This document shows, in pieces, positions 60,830 to 64,000 of a stretch of DNA of 64,000 bases. Location: assembly GCA_964563395.1 (NCBI GenBank), contig CAZLWK010000001.1, forward strand, positions 124,001 to 188,000, read 5' to 3'. The stretch is from JBEVOS01 sp964563395 (GTDB lineage Bacteria > Pseudomonadota > Alphaproteobacteria > Caulobacterales > Aquidulcibacteraceae). Under the pieces are notes generated by a model. It had not been told where the DNA came from. It searched no databases and worked only from the letters and a program-made list of their open reading frames with translations. The position numbers and the translations under genes are program-made. The stretch's first letter is position 1. Each line of letters starts with the position of its first letter.

Positions 60830-61746
60830 CAGAAATACCGTCGCAAATCCACGTTGCGATAAAGGTCGGCCACGTGTTCGCCGTAACCGTTGAACATCTG
60901 GGTCGGCCGACGCCGAAACTCGCCGATGCGACGCTCCGTGGCCTGGCTCCAGCGCGGATGATCGACCTCTGGATTCACGTTCGACAAGAACCCGTATTCG
61001 CGCGGCGCCTGCGTATTCCAGGACGTGCGGGGCGCCGTCGCGGTCAAACGGATGCGCACGATGGATTTGATGCTTTTGAAGCCATATTTCCACGGCACGA
61101 CGAGGCGGATCGGCGCGCCGTTCTGATTAAGCAACGTTTCGCCATAGAGGCCGACGGCGAGGATTGTCAGCGGGTTCATCGCCTCGGTGAGGTAAAGCCC
61201 TTCGCGATAGGGCCAGTCGAGCACGCGGTCGCGCAGGCCCGGCATTTCGGATGGACGCTCAAGCGTTTCGAACGCCACGAAGCGTGCGTCCGCGCTGGGC
61301 TCCACGCGAGCCAATAGATTGGCGAGCGGAAAGCCGATCCAAGGGATCACCATCGACCAGCCTTCCACGCAACGCAGCCGGTAGATGCGCTCCTCCAGCG
61401 GATTTTGGCGCAGGATGTCTTCGATGCCGAACGTCGTCGGCTTGGCGCAGAGGCCTTCCACCCGCACCGTCCATGGCCGCGTCGTCATGCGTCCCGCGCG
61501 GCGCGCCGGGTCGGCCTTGTCGAGCCCGAATTCATAGAAATTGTTGTAGGTTGTGATTGCCTCGAAGGACGTGCGCGGCTCGCTTGTCGAATAGGGGCTC
61601 ACGGCGGCCTGCAGCGGCGCCGCGCGCGCTTCGGGCGCGGCGGCGATCATGGCGGCGCCCGCGCCGGCGGCGATGAACTCGCGGCGGCGCAGATAGAGCG
61701 ACTTCGGCGTCACCTCGGACTCGGGCAGATTGACGCGCAGGCGCAT
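60829..61746 (-). CDS. msrP: Protein-methionine-sulfoxide reductase catalytic subunit MsrP
   Basis: MsrP repairs oxidised methionine in periplasmic proteins using a molybdopterin cofactor. The 305-residue protein has the Tat signal LRRREFIAAGAGAAMIAAAP and the Mo-binding Cys126 in YRLRCVEGWSM; other family segments are FYEFGLDKADP, PWKYGFKSIKSIV and EYGFLSNVNPEVDHPRWSQA (in part). GGAGG lies five bases before the ATG at 61746. It is followed by msrQ with a one-base overlap; hemB lies 70 bases upstream on the same strand. Confidence 0.96.
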   Translation of the reverse strand: MRLRVNLPESEVTPKSLYLRRREFIAAGAGAAMIAAAPEARAAPLQAAVSPYSTSEPRTSFEAITTYNNFYEFGLDKADPARRAGRMTTRPWTVRVEGLCAKPTTFGIEDILRQNPLEERIYRLRCVEGWSMVIPWIGFPLANLLARVEPSADARFVAFETLERPSEMPGLRDRVLDWPYREGLYLTEAMNPLTILAVGLYGETLLNQNGAPIRLVVPWKYGFKSIKSIVRIRLTATAPRTSWNTQAPREYGFLSNVNPEVDHPRWSQATERRIGEFRRRPTQMFNGYGEHVADLYRNVDLRRYF

Positions 61747-61756
61747 TCTGGCCTCC

Positions 61757-61777
61757 TTCGCGAAGCATACGCGCGAA
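61757..61777. repeat. Inverted repeat in the msrP leader
   Basis: TTCGCG / CGCGAA, six bases each with a nine-base loop, ends immediately before the GGAGG ribosome site of msrP. It may be a leader hairpin or an operator for the msrPQ unit in the 70-base gap after hemB. Confidence 0.3.
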
Positions 61778-61816
61778 ACGCGCCTTCGGGTTACGTGACG
61801 GCGCGATCGATCGCAG

Positions 61817-62821
61817 TCACGCGGCCGCGAGCAAGGCGGCGGCGCGCGGCGCGAAATAGGTGATGATCCCGTCCGCGCCGGCGCGGCGGAAGGCGGTCAG
61901 CGTTTCCAAGATGGCGCGGTCCTCGTCGAGCCAGCCGCGCTCGGCTGCCGCCTTGATCATGGAATACTCGCCGGAAATCTGGAATGCGAACGTGGGTAGG
62001 GCGAAGGCCGCCTTCACGCGCGCGACGATGTCGAGATAGGGCAGGCCCGGCTTGACGAGGAGTAGATCGGCGCCTTCGGCCACATCCATGGCGCATTCCT
62101 TCAGCGCCTCGTCCGAATTTCCGAAATCCATCTGATAGGTTTTCTTGTCGCCCTGCAGCGCCTTGGCCGAACCGATCGCTTCGCGATAGGGACCATAGAA
62201 GGCCGACGCATATTTCGCGGCGTAGGACATGATCAGCGTGTCAGTCTTGCCGGCCTTTTCTAGCGCGCCGCGGATGGCGCCCACGCGCCCGTCCATCATG
62301 TCGGAGGGCGCGATCACATCGGCGCCCGCCTCGGCTTGCATCAGCGCCTGATCGACAAGGCGCGCCACGCTCTCGTCGTTGACGATGATCCCGTCGCGCA
62401 GCACGCCGTCATGGCCATGGTCGGTGAACGGGTCGAGCGCGACGTCCACCATGAGGCCCACTTCGGGCGCCGCCTCCTTCATGGCCCGAACCACGCGCGG
62501 CACCAGCCCCTTGGCATTGGACGCCTCCGAGCCATGACTGTCTTTCAAGGCGGGATCGATGTGCGGGAAGAGGGCGATGGCGGGGATGCCAAGGCGGCGT
62601 GCCTCCGCCGCCGCCGCCGCCGCGTCCTCTATCGACAGGCGCGCCACGCCGGGCATCGCCGCCACGGGTTCGGAGCGCGGCTTGTCGTGCACGACGATGG
62701 ACCAGATCAGGTCTTCCGCGCCCAGGCGGCGCTCGCGCACCAGGCGTCTGATCCAATCGGCTTGGCGCAGGCGCCGCGGACGGCCGGCCGGGAAGGGGGC
62801 GAATGGGGTGCTCATCGCCAT
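61817..62821 (-). CDS. hemB: Delta-aminolevulinic acid dehydratase HemB
   Basis: HemB condenses two 5-aminolevulinates to porphobilinogen. The 334-residue TIM-barrel has the Schiff-base lysines Lys203 (SYAAKYASAFYGP) and Lys257 (LLVKPGLPYLD). The metal loop reads VDVALDPFTDHGHDGVL, with aspartates where zinc enzymes have cysteines, so it is the Mg-dependent, cysteine-free type common in Alphaproteobacteria. An alanine-rich helix lies near residue 66. ATGs at 62821 and 62815 are equally possible. It is divergent from hemA, the enzyme before it in the pathway, with a 146-base shared control region. Confidence 0.96.
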   Translation of the reverse strand: MAMSTPFAPFPAGRPRRLRQADWIRRLVRERRLGAEDLIWSIVVHDKPRSEPVAAMPGVARLSIEDAAAAAAEARRLGIPAIALFPHIDPALKDSHGSEASNAKGLVPRVVRAMKEAAPEVGLMVDVALDPFTDHGHDGVLRDGIIVNDESVARLVDQALMQAEAGADVIAPSDMMDGRVGAIRGALEKAGKTDTLIMSYAAKYASAFYGPYREAIGSAKALQGDKKTYQMDFGNSDEALKECAMDVAEGADLLLVKPGLPYLDIVARVKAAFALPTFAFQISGEYSMIKAAAERGWLDEDRAILETLTAFRRAGADGIITYFAPRAAALLAAA

Positions 62822-62882
62822 GAGATCGCATGAAGGGCGCCGCCGCGTCGATATGCCAGAGCGCGCGCCTCAGGGCCGCGCA

Positions 62883-62910
62883 TGGACTTCCGCGCGCGCC
62901 TACTTATTCT
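62883..62910 (+). promoter_or_regulatory. Possible hemA promoter
   Basis: TGGACT (62883-62888) and TATTCT (62905-62910) with a 16-base spacer resemble a sigma-70 promoter pointing to hemA. Transcription would start near 62917, giving a leader of about 50 bases that contains the Fur-like palindrome. Confidence 0.35.
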
Positions 62911-62932
62911 CCAGCGTCATCCGCAGATCGAC

Positions 62933-62949
62933 TTGCGAATGACTTGCAA
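62933..62949. promoter_or_regulatory. Fur-family-like palindrome in the hemB/hemA control region
   Basis: TTGCGAAT-G-ACTTGCAA is an 8-1-8 imperfect palindrome (six of eight positions pair) ending 18 bases before the hemA ATG. The size and the single central base fit sites of Fur-family regulators, and the TTGC/GCAA ends are unlike random sequence here. Fur, Mur or Irr control of haem synthesis is usual in Alphaproteobacteria, but which regulator would bind is not clear from the sequence. Confidence 0.45.
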
Positions 62950-62967
62950 GTGTTTGGGCGGCGCGGA

Positions 62968-64000
62968 ATGAGACAGGAAGACGCCAAGGTTTTCGAGGAG
63001 GCGGTGAAGGCGGTCCGGGCCGAAGGGCGCTACCGCGTGTTCGCCGACATCAAGCGCGACCGTGGGCGCTTCCCGCACGCGCGCCTGCGCATGCCGGACG
63101 GGCGCGAACGCCCCATCGTGGTGTGGTGCTCCAACGATTATCTAGGCCAGGGCCAGAGCGAGGACGTGCTGGCCGCCGCGCACGCGGCCATTGACGATGT
63201 CGGCGTGGGCTCGGGCGGTACGCGCAACATTTCCGGCAACACCAGCTATCACGTCGATCTTGAGCGTGAGCTGGCGCAATTGCACGGCAAGGAAGCGGCG
63301 CTGCTCTTCACGTCGGGCTATGTGTCGAATGATGCGACGCTATCCACGCTCGCCAAGCTCTTTCCCGATCTCTGGATATTCTCCGACGCGCTGAACCACG
63401 CATCGATGATCGAGGGCATTCGGCGCGCGCGGTGCGCCACGCGAATTTTCCGTCACAACGATCTCCAGCATCTGGAGGCGATGCTGAACGAGGCGCCGGC
63501 GCACGCGCCAAAGCTGATCGCGTTTGAAAGCGTCTATTCGATGGACGGTGACACTGCGCCCATCGGCGCCATTTGCGACATCGCCGAAGCCTATGGCGCC
63601 ATGACTTATCTCGATGAGGTGCATGGCGTCGGCCTTTATGGCCATAATGGCGGCGGCGTCGCCGAGCGCGACGGCGTCATGCACCGCGTCGATTTCATCG
63701 AGGGCACGCTGGCCAAGGCGTTCGGCACGATGGGCGGTTACGTCACGGGTCCTTCCGCCGCGATCGACGCGATCCGTTCAGCCGCCCCTGGCTTTATCTT
63801 CACCACCTCGCTGTCGCCTTCGATCGCGGCGGCGGCCCTTGAAAGCGTGCGTCTCGTGCGCGCCTGCCCGCATATGCGCGATCGGCTGGCAGAGCGGGCT
63901 GAACGTCTCAAGCACTTGTTGATCGAGGCGGGTCTGCCGGTGATGCCGTCTTCAACGACGCACATCGTCCCGGTGCTTGTGGGAGATGCGGCCCGTTGCA
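62968..64000 (+). CDS. hemA: 5-aminolevulinate synthase HemA (3' part outside window)
   Basis: ALA synthase makes 5-aminolevulinate from glycine and succinyl-CoA (C4 route), the alphaproteobacterial and mitochondrial way to haem. The frame is open to the window end; 344 residues of about 405 are visible. The N-terminus AEGRYRVFADIKRDRGRFP is typical, followed by WCSNDYLGQGQ, GSGGTRNISGNTSYHVDLE (in part), AFESVYSMDGDTAPI, YLDEVHGVGLYG and the PLP-lysine Lys250 in EGTLAKAFGTMGGYV. No strong ribosome site is visible before the ATG at 62968. It is divergent from hemB. Confidence 0.96.
   Translation, partial: MRQEDAKVFEEAVKAVRAEGRYRVFADIKRDRGRFPHARLRMPDGRERPIVVWCSNDYLGQGQSEDVLAAAHAAIDDVGVGSGGTRNISGNTSYHVDLERELAQLHGKEAALLFTSGYVSNDATLSTLAKLFPDLWIFSDALNHASMIEGIRRARCATRIFRHNDLQHLEAMLNEAPAHAPKLIAFESVYSMDGDTAPIGAICDIAEAYGAMTYLDEVHGVGLYGHNGGGVAERDGVMHRVDFIEGTLAKAFGTMGGYVTGPSAAIDAIRSAAPGFIFTTSLSPSIAAAALESVRLVRACPHMRDRLAERAERLKHLLIEAGLPVMPSSTTHIVPVLVGDAARC

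Noticed and set aside
62930..62949. Direct repeat of GACTTGC (second copy 11 bases on) read as a two-component regulator site
   Set aside because: Only one pair of copies is present and the first lies in GACTTGCGAAT; the palindromic reading explains more positions.

Overview
The window is a GC-rich, almost gap-free bacterial chromosome segment carrying 64 protein-coding genes that I can support and two tRNA genes. It reads as an alphaproteobacterium, most likely Caulobacterales/Hyphomonadaceae-like. The evidence is the ALA-synthase route to haem, LpxI rather than LpxH, a Bpt-type leucyl transferase, CtrA-like sites (TTAA-N7-TTAAC type), GANTC sites in control regions, and a tRNA-His with the divergent alphaproteobacterial acceptor end (G1 opposite U72, A73). 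No insertion sequence, prophage or CRISPR array is visible, and no stretch over 300 bases lacks a gene.

Layout. 1-4013: lipid A operon lpxD-fabZ-lpxA-lpxI-lpxB. 3986-6779: gltX-gltA on the minus strand, with comEC divergent. 8974-11042: a CobW-family metal chaperone translationally coupled to a WD40 protein. 11166-13070: an AsmA-like protein. 13076-16748: a catabolic operon of amidohydrolase, acyl-CoA dehydrogenase and a crotonase lacking both hydratase glutamates. 16832-17966: tRNA-Phe, a periplasmic M48 protease and tRNA-His. 17988-24401: the main accessory block, six co-directional genes starting 21 bases after tRNA-His: cyanophycin-synthetase-like ATP-grasp ligase, FolC-like ligase, patatin-like phospholipase, SLOG-like nucleotide sensor, FAD amine oxidase and acyl-CoA dehydrogenase. 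24443-33226: a lytic transglycosylase with a CtrA-like site, sodC, the gyrA-coaD-ppi-ppi-queA-tgt run and a lipoprotein. 33289-39333: hrpB, slt, dapA-smpB. 39330-42135: sulfotransferase-like gene, UDG, NYN protein, folK. 42230-52088: rpoZ-rsh, two Tad-type pseudopilin genes, then pyrE-pdxJ-acpS-lepB-rnc-era-recO and a 56-residue protein. 52258-57929: parC, lemA with its membrane M48 partner, bpt, motB. 58017-64000: flavin reductase, a beta-hydroxyacid dehydrogenase, a pseudo-receiver, msrPQ, hemB and divergent hemA (cut by the window end).

Most of the window is conserved housekeeping in the usual alphaproteobacterial order. The strongest candidates for something undescribed are the overlapping patatin/SLOG pair, which looks like an effector/sensor module without any cyclase, and the ATP-grasp/FolC-like pair, which resembles a cyanophycin synthetase split into two genes. 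Other oddities are a queuosine tRNA-guanine transglycosylase that has lost two zinc cysteines, a receiver domain with Glu at the phosphorylation site, and ten convergent gene junctions with gaps of seven bases or fewer or with overlaps, two of which share one palindromic CTAG as both stop codons.

All functional calls come from reading motifs and gene order; no database search was run.
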